DNA of 64,000 nucleotides from Xiphydria camelus. Taxonomy: Eukaryota > Arthropoda > Insecta > Hymenoptera > Xiphydriidae. Positions 35,369 to 48,000 of the stretch are shown here, in pieces; the stretch's first letter is position 1; the number at the start of each line of letters is the position of its first letter. The notes beneath the pieces are model-generated. The model had not been told where the DNA came from, ran no database searches, and saw nothing but the letters and a program-made list of their open reading frames with translations. Location of the stretch: assembly GCA_963678675.1 (NCBI GenBank), contig OY783193.1:5153501-5217500 (forward strand), written 5' to 3'. The position numbers and the translations under genes are program-made.

Positions 35369-38217
35369 ATTTTTATTATAAAATTACTAATAATCCCGCA
35401 GGAAAATAACGGAAAGTGAAGAAAATCTTGCATAGTCAGTACGATGTGGAATAATGGAGAGAAAGTGCATGGTTACGAAAAACTCCAGAAATTTTATATT
35501 TTCGGCGTGTTTTCGCTCGAAATATCTTTTGATTCGTATTTACGATGTTATCCGCGATATTTATTTACATAGCGCTTCCCTGAAAATACTCGTTCAGATA
35601 CATATTCTCCTTCACAACAAGGTCAGTCAAATTTGTTTTCGTAAGCTTGCTTCTGCACCAGCTAAAATGAAACTACTGGGTCTCAAGTAGACGGACCTAC
35701 CAGATAGAACCCTCGCTAATCAAGTAGAGGGGAGGTACACCATTTTACACTTTCAGCAACTTCTCAACGATCACCCTGTACACAGAGATCGCGCAGTGCG
35801 TTGACCACGATGAAGACACTTGAAGTATTTTGGCAGCTCTTACTGGGCACGTGCCGAAACCCACGTCACAGGTTACCCAGAAGAACCTGTTACGAGGCGC
35901 ATTACGATTCTCTCGCGAGAATACCGGACACGTGTAGACAATTTTGTCAGGCACTAACTGGTACCAAAATGATTTGCCCTAAATATTTTTTGGTCCCAGG
36001 TGAATTGCATACGTTAGGCCAGTCTAGGCAAGAAGGATCACAAATTAATGATAGAAAAATAATAAAATATGCGCTGATTTGAGAGAGATATGCCCGCAGC
36101 ATATTAATTTCTTCTTCTTGGTATTTTTCTTGCATTTGAAATATGTAAGAGAACACGGTTGCTGAGAACAACAGGAATTATTGCTGTTAAATTGCCGTAC
36201 GATAATTTTTCCGGATTCATTTATTCATCAAAGGAAAACGTTTTTTAATAAATTACGCACTCTTTTCGGGCGATCGTCTGTATTGCCTTCCCCTAAAAAG
36301 TTTTCTTCCTAGAAAGTTCAATGAAATATTTAGATCCAGGAACTTCTAACTTTTTCAACCTGCAATTTCATTTCAAATTGAATTGCAGATACAATTATAT
36401 TTTTTCCTCTGCGTTTCCGGAAAGTCACGGTTATAAATTTATGTAATGGCCTCGAGTTATTCGTATTTCCACACGTCTTCAATCACCCCATAAAATGAGT
36501 ACACTCTACTCTCTCTCACTCAAGTGTACAAATCTAATTACATCACATAAATACGCCTCTGCAGAATTACACAGTTGGAAATTTTGTATTGAAATCAGTC
36601 CACCAATTTTTGTATGTGAAGATGATCCGATTTTTCGTGTTGATTCGACATTTTTTGTGCTAAAATGAAGACAAAGAATGTTAACCCATTGAGTCTCCTT
36701 AAATATTGATAAATTCGTAAAAGCAGAGGCATAGTATATATATATAGGGGTTGCTATATACCATGGGTGGCCCTCAAAGAGTTAAAAGTAATACGAAAAA
36801 TAAGTTAATTATACAAAAATGGGTGAATCAATTCGAACCCACGTATAATGACATCAGTTCATGGTCCTTCTGGTACATCTAATAAATATGATCTCTCGAG
36901 GTACATCCAATACTTTGCATATTTATTTTCGCAGCATAATGTAACATTATTTCCTTACCTATCGTTGTGTGTGTGTGTGTCAACTTTATAGATATTTCCT
37001 CTACAAGGATCTAAATATCTCTTTCCTCGTGAAACGACAACAGAGTCCTTCAATTTCCGATGTTTGTAGATGCGCTTCATTTTCAACAATGATTCGTCCG
37101 CAAAGTGCTAGAGGTAATAAATGTTTCGTCACGTACACTCATCGATTCAGTTCACTGACACAAAACACCGGGTCAATGTGGGTCCGGTCCCTCGAAATTG
37201 GTTTCAATTCGGTCAATTGGTCCGCAGGATCTGCCATATTTACTGTTTATCGTCAGAACGAACAACGCGTGGCTGATATTCGCTCGCTGTAACCCCGACG
37301 CATCGATGTTAATTAATCCCAGGGTTTCTAACATTGGCCCTGTACTATGAAACGACCTTGAATAACTATTGACGGCTCTAAATGGTGTATCGCGTGTTAT
37401 AGGCGTATTAGAAGAGATTCTGATTAAGTGATTAGGGTCGAAATGCGTAGCGAGAAAATTGTTTTCGTGATTACATTGGTCAAAGAGATTGACATCGTCC
37501 TACTTCCTTCCTTACATTTGAGAAGAGAGAGAAATGCATTTTTCAAATAGCAATTAACAACTCGATATACAAGATGTTTATCAACTATCGATCGATTTCT
37601 TTGATAACGAACTAAACTTGGAACCGAAAGTAAAATATCACGAAATAAATATCGATGGACGAAATACCTATTGAATAAAAAAATGTCCAAGTTGAAAATA
37701 AAATTTCTAATAATACTGAATGATTGCGATGAACAGGTGTGGCGGGCATACGATAGCATCTGACGAATTTAGCACAACAGTGCCAAATAACGAAAGGCAG
37801 AAGAATTTAGCGCAACACCATTAACCTTGTAAAGAAACAGTCGCACGATCATCCAAGGTGTCTGGGCTACCGCCCCAATGTTTGCGTACCCTAGGTACAC
37901 ACCGCAGTGAACTTTGAAAGCTCGTAACAAATTCTAACTTTTACGCTCTCGCTCTTACGTGAATCGAATCCGTAAGAAGTTCCTCGAAAGGTATCCGTGG
38001 TACTCGAGAAAAATTATTTTCGCGGCAGCTTTAAAAAGTAATAGCCCGGCAGGGTGTGTTCTACATCTCATGCATCCTTTCATGGGTAAACCGATAAATA
38101 TGAAATAAAACTGTGGGGTCTCATCCTTACCGCGTCCCTAGCGTAGCATCGTTTCATGAGGAACTGTCGAAGGTGGCTGTTTCTTTTTGTATGCATGAAA
38201 GTTCCCTACGAATTGCG

Positions 38218-38703
38218 AAAAATGCTGTCCTAAAAATCGATTGAAATAAAAATAGGAAGGAATAATATTAGATACGATTAACACTTCTCAGAGAATTAGA
38301 GAAAAAATGTAAATATTTGAGCAAACCTCGGTAGCAACGATAAAAAATGTGGTTCAGCCCTTTCAGGTGATAAGTTTGAGAAATAAAGTTCGGCCTTATG
38401 AAGCTCCAATGTTTGATTCCGAGTGGATGAAAATTGGATCGTGTCATGCAACAGGGATCCAACCCACAAACAAATCAGTGTTGGTTGGATCCCTTTTGTA
38501 TAACACGATCCAATTATTTGATATTACTCATATCGAAGTCACTTCAGGGGTTTTCGACCATACTGATACCATTGATAACTATTACAAATTCGTAATTGTA
38601 TGCTCTGAACAGGGCCGATTACTCCTATTACATAAAAAATGAACGAGAACTCCGAAAGCTCATCAATTTACTTTTAAGACAGCATTTCTGGTCCAGTTTG
38701 TAC
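38218..38703. mobile_element. foldback element, AGAAATGCTGTC family, copy 1
   Basis: The left arm starts AAATGCTGTCCTAAAAATCG. The right end reads CAGCATTTCTGGTCCAGTTT followed by GTACAG. The same arms appear in the element at 39,336. Inside, 38,432-38,515 is a second hairpin with arms AATTGGATCGTGT...GGGATCCAACC and GGTTGGATCCC...ACACGATCCAATT. The outermost left terminus is lost. Confidence 0.72.
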
Positions 38704-39335
38704 AGTGCCACCGACGATGTAGAGAACAGCGGTAGTTCGTTACTATAATTACTCGCAGAGGTGAGATAAAACGAGAGTAAGAGAGAGTAAGAGAAGCATA
38801 GTGTCCTCTCTGGCACATCGTTGGCCTAGAGTTGGCACTGCGTGAGGCGCCTCTGCAGCTCACCGGAAGTGGCGAGTATATAGGTACTATTCTCGATTTT
38901 CCGTCATCAGATTCTTCTCGTTTCCACCTTCCACCCAACCGCTCTCTTCCCGTCCGTCAGTGGAGCTTTCTTTTCCTCCACCATGCGCCAGAGAAAGGGT
39001 TTCTCTTTCGGAACACGGCGTCTTCGCGTCTCGTTAAATATAGGCTCGGAGATTTTAGTCGTCGCTCCCATGAAAGCATCCGCGTTTACCCCCCCCCCCC
39101 CTCTCTCTCTCTTCCTCTATTGCTCTCTCTCATTCTCCTCTTCTCTCCACTGCGATCCGATGATGAACCCTGCATCCGGTAGATTGCAACGCAGATAGAC
39201 AGCGTTTACGATTCTCATTTTTTCAATAGTTAATCTCGATATATTTTGGAGCAAATTTTAATGCTTTCATCGTTATTTTACGTAAAGCCAGTCGCGCAGT
39301 GCTCCAACAAATTGTGTCCTCACTATGATCATCGT
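38704..39335. other. non-coding with poly-C/CT tract
   Basis: Contains a poly-C run at about 39,090-39,100 followed by CT-rich sequence to 39,145. No exon is recognised. Confidence 0.4.
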
Positions 39336-39709
39336 ACAGACTGGACCAGAAATGCTGTCTCGAAAGCCGATTGAAATAAGAATAGACAGGAATCATTAGA
39401 TACGATTAGCACTCTTCGGAAAATTAGAAGAGAGATGTAAGTTATTGAGCAAGCATCGGTAGCAGCGGTAAAAAAATGTAATTTTGATCAACTTGGAATT
39501 TAATATTACAGTCCCATAAGGCCGGACCTCGTTTCTCAGACTTACCACCCGAAGGGATTGTATCACATTTTTTACCGCTGCTTCCGATGCTTGCTCAAAG
39601 AATTACATTTCTCCTTTAATTTTTTGAAAAGCGCCAATTGTATCTAATGATTTCTTCCTATTGTTATTTTAATCTACTTTTAGGGCAGCATTTCTGGTCT
39701 AGTTTGTAG
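39336..39709. mobile_element. foldback element, AGAAATGCTGTC family, copy 2
   Basis: The left end ACAGACTGGACCAGAAATGC and the right end GCATTTCTGGTCTAGTTTGT are inverted repeats. The pairing continues through GAGCAAGCATCGGTAGCAGC on the left and GCTGCTTCCGATGCTTGCTC on the right. The arms are about 150 bp and nearly fill the 374-bp element. Confidence 0.82.
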
Positions 39710-41069
39710 ATGGATTGAATGGCCTTTGGAATATCTTCGAGAAGTGCTTGATAATCCTGTACGTAATTATTCAATTGACCTTCGACACTTGCCCGCTACC
39801 AGCTGCACCACGAGAGCTTTATGGGTAATAATGATGTTGTGGTTGGTTATTTATTAAACTATAGTGGAGGAAAAAGTAGTTCAGTCATACCCTATAATAT
39901 ACTCTCTCCTCCCGCTATACTTTTCTTTATATATAACTGCTGCACACTATGGCAGCAAATTTTTGAAACCACATACTTATAATTCTAAACGTTTTATTTT
40001 TCGATAAATTTTTAACTTGTCAATCAACATAGCACAAGTATGTTTATAAAATTGCGTTAAACTTTTTTTAATTCCTTTGGGATCGTCTGCTGAACAGTCA
40101 ATGCCCATCTCTTCGAGGTTTTTTGAGGGTCCCAAAAGAATGTGAAAGCTTTTTTTATATGGAACGTTCTAAAGACTTCATCGCAGGATGATCTTGAGAA
40201 CTCCGCTGTTAAAAGTTTTTGTTTCGAATTCACAAATTGTGTTGGAAGCTTCTAGCAAACACAAAAGTGATGCAAAACTACTAACAATTTGATGCGAAAA
40301 CACAAATTCCATATATAAGGAATGTATAAACAAATCACGATGAATACTGTAGAATCACAATAAGATATCATAAAATCACAATATGTATTGTACATTCCCA
40401 ATGGTTTTTGAATTTCTCAATTTATTTTATAAATTTAAATCATAAATGTGTTGGAAGCTTTTAACAACTTCTAACGCTGTATGTACTTTCCAATGACGAT
40501 TATAAAAGCTGCAATTGCGATCTATTCAGAGCACGTGGCGCTATTCGTCATGAAAAACTAGGCTAAAATCTAAAACGCTTCATTATCAAACTGTTACATA
40601 TTTCATATGTTCCATATATCACAATCTACATCGTTTATACGGGTTTCTATTGTACAGAAAAATGCGAAAGATCGTCCAAAATCCCAAAAAATCGTAGGCG
40701 GATCGAACAGTTCGATCCGTATGCTTCAGAATTCGACGCCTTGTATATAGCGAAGTGCGTCATGTACTCAAATGTATTTGAGGCCGTTGAAGAAACGTTT
40801 ACACAAACGGGACGACCAGACGATGTCTGGGAAAGGCCCGTCTAATTTTATTATACGTCGGTAACGCCGCGACGCTCTAGCGTGAATAAATCCCAGCGCA
40901 CATAGGTGGTACCGCGACACATGCTGTTCCCTGTGTTTCGATGTGTGTATAATCGCGAACCACGGAACATTGGCAACGCGCCTCTCGCTCGAAATCATAC
41001 GAAGTTACGTTTGGCGCTGAAAGTGCGATTTAGATTCGAAATCGCTCGCGCGATTTTCTACTACCAGCG
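39710..41069. other. non-coding stretch
   Basis: AT-rich, becoming CpG-richer after 40,840. I see nothing supportable. Confidence 0.35.
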
Positions 41070-41572
41070 TATACTGAGAGAAATTTTATAGATAGTACGG
41101 CAATATACTAGTAGTCTATTAATATACAATAATAAGTTCTAGTTACCTTAGCAATACGTATAATTATTTCAGCAATAGGTACGTATTGCTCTTGTTACTA
41201 TTTGGTATTGCTGTTCCTGTTAAAAATTTTCGATAGAAAATGATAGGATATAGCAAAAATGATTCAAAAACACCGTAGAGCGTGAAACCAATCGTTTCGT
41301 ATAATTTTCATATTAAATACCGTAGAAACTTGTACAGATCTTATGTCGATCCTATTATTTTTATGATATTTAATGTGGAAATGACAAGAAACGTTAGAAC
41401 TTCTCACTCTATGGTATTTTTAATTTTTTTACAATTTTCTATCATTTTCTATCGGATATTTTTAGCATGGATATTGCCTATACTGTCAAGTTTATTTTAT
41501 ATTTAGCTTTAAAATATAGTTATCATAGCTATATTTATTACTATGCGACCTATACATTTCTCTCAGTGTGTA
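41070..41572. mobile_element. ~500-bp MITE-like element with ACTGAGAGAAAT ends
   Basis: The left end TACTGAGAGAAATTTTATAG and the right end CTATACATTTCTCTCAGTGT are inverted repeats of about 18 bp. The interior holds many TAGTAATA/GCAATA-type words, several inverted. It has no coding capacity. Confidence 0.75.
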
Positions 41573-41844
41573 ATCGGAAAAGAGAACGGTACTTCTATTG
41601 GTAAAAGCAGAATGTTAATACGGGTCTTTATATCGATTAACCCTGTACGTACGTAAATGACACCCCATATGGCGGTTTCAATTTCCTGAAGAGTCAGAGG
41701 TCGACGATTTTGTCACAGGAGAGGAGGATTTTGAAAAGAATATGGTATGTAAAGAAGCGAACGAGGTCTAACGCATCTTTTATGAGACGAATACAAAGGA
41801 TTTGTGGACCAAGTGTGAAAATGTGAAGCTGGCCTTTGAACGGA

Positions 41845-42178
41845 AAATATTTCGCATCACTAATGTCAAAATTTCGTATGCACCAAAAAGTGCATTTATA
41901 AAGTCAAAAGAGCGTGTAAAGAAAATTTGTTTATTCACTTAAATTTGTCTAAAAATACGAATGAATAAAATTAAAAGAATAATTCGAAACTTAAAAGTAA
42001 AAGTATGCCATTCTTTAGCTTTTATTTTCTCAAATTTTTATCTTACCATTTTTAGACCGTTTTTACGTATTCCTATCAGTTGCGAGAATACATTTTTTTA
42101 ATAAGCTCTTTTGGCTTTTATAATGCGAAAAGGACGTAAAGTGACGTATGCAACCGTTTGGCATTAGCGACGCGATTT
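41845..42178. mobile_element. imperfect foldback element
   Basis: Arms at about 41,850-41,915 and 42,107-42,175 pair imperfectly: CACTAATGTCAAA with TTTGGCATTAG, CGTATGCA with GTATGCAAC, and TTATAAAGTCAAAAGAGC with GCTCTTTTGGCTTTTATAA. It is older than the other foldbacks here. Confidence 0.55.
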
Positions 42179-44228
42179 TTTTTTAATTTTGGACCAAGCC
42201 GTATGAACAAGTGAAAAATATAACTATGTAATACGATATACAGGGTGCCTCAGGTCTAATATACACTACTGCTGTGCTTCAATTTCCATTAAAAGTGCTG
42301 AAAAAGTGTAGCAACGTGCCTACATCTTATTTTTCGAATAACTCCTGCCTAAAAGAGCATAAAGTTTCAAATATGGGAGAAAAGAAGCCCGTTGTCCGAG
42401 AAAACTCACGCCCACTCTTGTAACAGATACCTAAATTAACACGCTGTATAGATCTATACCTTATTTAAGTGAGTGCACTAAATTAAAGTTATGGTATTTC
42501 AAACAAATTATTTCATGTACATAAAACTTTCCATGTTTTCGTAAATTCACGTAAATTTTCATACATAAAATTATTACATATATATAAGATTCCATAATTG
42601 TCAAATGTAAATATCATGTATAAAGATTTACGTAAACCTATGAAATAAGATTAATGAAATGATTATATTGAAAATTCAATTGCAATTCATTTAACTTGAT
42701 TTAATATGTTTTAGATTTAATTAATTTAATTTACGCAAAACATACTTCAAATAAACCACGATCGCATCCATTTTTTACACGTTAGAATGAAATATTAATC
42801 AATATTTGATTTATGAAAACTTTAGATACACCCATTTTTCAATCCTTTACATGCAAACTATCAAAAAAAAAACTAGAGAAACGTATTATTTTCTTAGATG
42901 AAAAACGGAACAAGGCTTTTCTTTAGCAGTCCAGTCAAATTTGTCTTGCAATTTTGATAAATTGAAACTATTCGAAAATCTATACTTTCTTTCAAACCGA
43001 TAGACGCACTTGCCTTTCAGGCCGCACTTTCCCGGATCTTCCCTACATCCATCTTCGGTTCAATTCACTTGTGCAACCGATCCAACTACACTTCCGCCAA
43101 CAAAACTTACGTAATTCCTGTACGAGGACATCCTCCCTTCGTTATCAATTGCGTTTGCCACCACTGAAAAAACTCGCCTTCCACGCGCGCGCCTCGTACA
43201 CCAGAATTCAAGAAATCGTCAACCCGCGCGCAATAATCCGCAATGCTCTCTGCAGTAGCCGACTCCTCGCCGCGAAGAGTCGCATGCCGATCGATTGGAA
43301 GGCGTAAAAGATCAACTGCTCTCGATCATCGCACGGTCGAGGTCGCACGCGTGGTACGCGAATCGCGCGACGATAGAATCTCCGCGAAAAACCGAACGCG
43401 TAGCATGTGAGAGAAGTTGCGCCTAAGAGCGCGGGTGGCTCTCTCGGTGTTTCGAATAGAGTTCTCGGACTTGAGAGCCACCGACCCGCGAGGCACGTCG
43501 AGTTCAGCCCTGGTCTGCTCGGCTCTACTCGCGTTTCTTCCTTTCTCTCTCTCTCTTCCTCTTCTCTCCTTCTCTGTCTTTGCTACGTCGTTTTCTCACT
43601 TACCCGTTCGCTCGCTCGCTCGTGTGTGCGCCCTATTTTAAGAATAACTTTAATCTCTTTCTTCTTCGTCCGCCGGCTTAGGCGGCGATCGCACGCGAGA
43701 GCGCGACGCGCGGAGGTTCCGCGACCAGCGTGGATTTATGGGGAAGGGAGTAAGGTTCCTTTTACCTCTGTAATGGCTTCACCTGCTGCGAAACATCCGC
43801 GTGGTGGAAAGTGGGGTAAAGCGGAAACGGTTTATCCGTCCATCCCAAAAATGGGGAGATAAATCAAACTTTTCTGGGAGTGGGAGCACGCGTGATTGGT
43901 CTTCGAGACTTTTCGCTTGACGTTTTCTTATTGCAAGAACTTTGTAATAATTTCTGCGAGAGAGAGTGTTCGGTCTTGCCTTTACAGTGGGATAATATGG
44001 AGTGCAGTGGAATATCGCTGGAAATGCATCGACGGGACATTGAAATTTATTACACTGTTTTAAAGTTAACGCTCATCGAGTCGCTATAACGTATCTTCTT
44101 TTTATTTATTTTTTTTTGGCTTTTATTCATTCAAATAGTAGAAAAATGGTATATCTCGGTCAGGTATTTTTCATTTGTAACAAACATCTTATTCATTTAT
44201 GGATACTAATCTAAGAATACAGTTTGTT
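42179..44228. other. non-coding, with a CpG-rich block at 43,030-43,860
   Basis: AT-rich to about 43,000. Then comes a CpG-rich, pyrimidine-rich block with mirrored low-complexity open frames, a plausible promoter or 5'-UTR region, perhaps for the minus-strand AWW gene. A fragment CAGGGTGCCTCAGGTCTAAT at 42,241 resembles an insect DNA-transposon end, without a partner. Confidence 0.4.
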
Positions 44229-44348
44229 ACGTTTTATACTTTGAAATAGACGTGTTTCGTGGTTGTCTTCCACAAGCTTAGCATCAGACTTCAACTGCCC
44301 CTAGTAGAAGGCAACCACGAAACCAATATACAGCAAAGCATAAAGCGT
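44229..44348. repeat. foldback repeat with ~43-nt arms
   Basis: The left arm ACGTTTTATACTTTG...GTTTCGTGGTTGTCTTC pairs with GAAGGCAACCACGAAAC...CAAAGCATAAAGCGT on the right. The loop is about 35 nt. It lies about 260 bp below the kelch gene's stop codon. Confidence 0.68.
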
Positions 44349-44605
44349 ATGACTTTATATGTATTGTATTTGTAACAATTGTTTTGATTGAGTAACGCGA
44401 TTAAATGCGATCTACGGAATGACATGAAAATAAACAACGGTAAATAACAGTCTGTGTTAATTTTAAAGCCGAGGCTCTTCCAACCACTTTCCCGTAACTC
44501 CTAGTGAAAAATTCTTCGTGAAAATAAACTCAACATTTTCAAACTCTCAAAATTAACGAATAACATTAGAAATTGTATAACTGAATGCGCTCACCCCTCA
44601 GCACG

Positions 44606-45012
44606 TTATAAAACATCGTTGAAAGACTGGGGATTGATAATATTGAAGCATCCTATTCGAGACTTGAACGAGAGGTTTTTCAAATCATCTCTCTTCTTTG
44701 AGTAGATTAAAGCATGCTTGTAATAATCTGGCGCATCCACGGCGATCATTTCCTCTACAGTAGCTTCATCATCAGTAAACGAGAAACCGATCGTTCTTCG
44801 ACTATTCGTTGGGTCGATGACTGTGTTACAAAGTAACGTTTCACATTCGGTGATCAATTGCGGAGTCGCTTCCGCCGAGATCCTATCGATAATGGATAGA
44901 CACGTCTTCATGCCTGATTTTGTTGAATCTATCGGTGGAGAAGAATTTATAGTTAAGAATTGAATAGGATGAGATGATATTAGTGACATGCTCTCCGTGC
45001 TATTGAATAAAA
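44606..45012 (-). CDS. probable last kelch-gene exon
   Basis: Open to TAA at 44,606-44,608. It encodes about 130 residues including STKSGMKTCLSIIDRISAEA and FSFTDDEATVEEMIAVDAPD, ending NPQSFNDVL. A plausible acceptor is TTATTCAATAG at about 45,003. I do not recognise this segment as a domain, and it cannot be joined in frame with confidence. Confidence 0.5.
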
Positions 45013-48000
45013 AATGTACTCCTTTGATATACCGTATGAGACTAAACTTATTCGCTCAGGAAAGAAACTTCAATTACTATTATCTTATCGCCCATCCGAT
45101 TGAAAAGATCCCATAGATCTGATGTGCCTTTCTCACAATTCCAGATATCCATTAGAAAAGTTTGAGAAGGACGAACAAAATTCTATGTGAATCTGAAATG
45201 ATGAATAGGGATTTACCGAATTTTATACGTATACGTAAAAACAAGTAAAATCCCATAAAGATAATAAAGACCTGTACACGTCATTCTATTTGTAATTACT
45301 AATAGAACCTTAGAAGATTTTATTTGTTTTTATAGATACACATAAAATCCAATAGATTCCCATTCATCTCTCTCAGATTTTGGTGTGACAAAAGCACATC
45401 AAATTCCCATGGAAATTCTATGTGGATTTTGCAAGTTTTCTATGAGATTCTATAAGAATCTATGCCACTTTTTCAGTAGGGTATGAGCTTTTGATTTATA
45501 TTTTTATAATACTTTTTTGAAGATTACATTTTTATCTACAACAAAGTTTTATATCGATATTGGCCAAAATTGATATAAATAATGAGAATAGTGATTCAAG
45601 TTTCTTTCCTGGTGAGTAAGTTTAGCCTCACATGGTATACAGTACAACCTATAGAGAACGAATATCTCGGAACGATAGTAAAAAAATGAGGGGAAACCCT
45701 CCCTTTCTTGATCCGGAGTTTAACTTCATATTTATGTGTTGCATCGGTGTGTATACGTCGCTTACCCACAGATAAGAGAAGCTACCAATTTAGCGATTCA
45801 GCCGATAATATGTGCGAAATCGCAAACTAGCTGATTCTTTATCTGTAGGTGATCGGATAAACTCCAGCGCGCTCGCACGTGCTTTTGAGTGAAGGAAGCT
45901 GCCGTGCTCCGTGAAAGAGGGGAAATTCATTATCTGGAGGTCTGTTATTTGTAGGTTGTACTGTAGATATAACTCATATGTATTGGATATATTTGAGTTG
46001 ATTTAACTATCACGGATTCGTTTACTTACGTGCGAAATATATTTTGTCATTATAAATCGTTATTAAATATTCTAGGGGACCAGAATTCCAATGACGTGCA
46101 TCTAAGTGCCTTAACTTTCTCCAAAAATTCAGTCGCAGATGGTATATGTAGAGATTTGATTTGCAGAGTAGCAGCATCTCATTGATCACGCAAGTCGGGG
46201 GTACTGCTGTAAAATCCTCCCAAATGTCCGCCATTCTTGTCCATTCTCCTTGGAAGAGCAAAGAATTGCATTATTTTAACTACAATATTTCACTAGGCGT
46301 TCATTAATCAGAGTCAAATAATCACAGAAGTCGCCTTTCATTGGCACTGCAACCCGATTAGTGATAGATCACTAAAATCTACGCAGATCTAACGTTCATT
46401 CGCGAAAACGATATTTACTGGAAAACTGTACAATTTCCCTAAAGATATACAGGACCCGTTTCAATTCACCTGTGTAAATGTTTATCGATAGAACGCTACG
46501 CAACTTCGATCGATATCGTCCTACGCCACCAACAAGAATCAATTTATCCCCCAAAAAAGCCACAGCCATGTGTCTTCGAGGTTCCGGCAAACTGAAAGAC
46601 TCTCATTTTTTAATCGATATAAACAAATTTATGTTCAATTGATGGATGCAATGAAGAAGTACATTAAAAAATCACCTCGCTGTGTAGTACCACTTTTTAG
46701 ACAAAAGGCAATACCTCCATATTAGAAGATTAAATCGGCCGCTGCCCAAGCCGTATTCGCCGCCAACCACGTAAATGTTAAAGCCTGCGAGAAATTATTT
46801 ATATCGTTGCACCATTCGAAATTTACATAATCCTTCAAATTTAAATGAATCCTCAATTACCCTACTCCACCTCATCATGAAAGCTACTGATCGAATTAAA
46901 ACGCGAGAATCGCCCTACCTCTTCCAATGACTTGCATTCCGACGAGACTCTTTTCGTGTTCTTTTTCGAAAAAATCTACAAGATGCTCTAGCGCTATTCC
47001 GTTCCAACTGAAGACGGAAAAACCTCCTTCGGCGTCTCCATCAATTATTCGACCGACAATGCACTGCAAGTAGCAAGGTGGCCGCCTGGAACACTAATGA
47101 GATTTTCATCTCGTTTTGAATAATATCGAACGCCTTGGCGAAGTATTACAGTCTTCAATTGGATGATTTTGTTTGAAATCTATTTGAACTAGTTAAATGA
47201 CATATCCATTTTAAGTCTTATATATTTAACATCTTGTTATGGCACGATGTTAAGAAAAATCGGCAGAAAGTACCAAAATGGATGCTGAGATCGTAATGTA
47301 TCCATGATAACACACACAAAAGGTATAAAACAACTTTGCAAGATGCCTGCAAGGTGTTTTATGCCTCATTTTTTTGAGTACATTTAGCGTGGAAAGACTT
47401 TTTAGAGACATCAGAAAACGACGCATAAGACATCTTGCAGGCAACTCTTGCAGAGTTCTTTTACATCTTATCTCTGTGTATGAATACATATGTAAGTCAT
47501 TCGAGATGAAAGCTGTTATTCTCATTGAAATAATTTTTAATGGCAAATGAAATTTTGGTGTCGAACCTCTAAGATCTCCCTCATAAAACTATCCATACGC
47601 GTCATCTCGATTATGCGCAAATGCTCAATCGACGCTCTGAGATTGATATTCGTGACCAGCCACATAAGTTTGTCCTTCGAAAGAACCGACACAAATTCGA
47701 GTGGCAATTCCTCGAATCGGTCCAGACACGTGGCTTTGGCCAATTCGCGCAACATTCCCAAGTTCAACTCTTCTGCCACCACCCATACATCGATCACTAC
47801 TTCTGGTATTAGCCAATGTCGTACGATGATATCACTGAGATCCTCCCATAAGCTCTCTGCTATTAGAATCACGCTGAATCGAAGCAGTTTGATGAGTTCC
47901 TCATAATTTCCAGTATTTATAGTAGTATACTTTCCCAAACTGGGTTTGATGAAGTGATGGTTATCGAATAACGTGGCGACTTCTTCGTCTGCCCAACTAA

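Larger units (their letters stand above)
33465..38217. other. non-coding; intergenic or upstream intron of the AWW gene
   Basis: No exon is recognised on either strand. The stretch includes a CT-rich tract at 34,340-34,560, a (GT)n run at about 36,966-36,979 and a (TA)n run near 36,736. The missing 5' exon(s) of the AWW-repeat gene should lie here or further right. Confidence 0.4.

Noticed and set aside
42241..42270. CAGGGTG fragment as a complete transposon
   Set aside because: Only one end is visible, with no inverted partner or target duplication.
47081..47093. Alternative acceptor GTTCCAG for kelch exon 3
   Set aside because: It is the stronger-looking site, but it breaks the frame with exon 2. 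The TTAG eight bases earlier keeps phase 0.
47250..47546. 98-codon minus-strand frame between kelch exons 2 and 3
   Set aside because: Out of context with the BTB-kelch frame. The area carries short repeated GATGCCTGCAAGG/CATCTTGCAGGCA words, and exons 2 and 3 already join in phase 0 without it.
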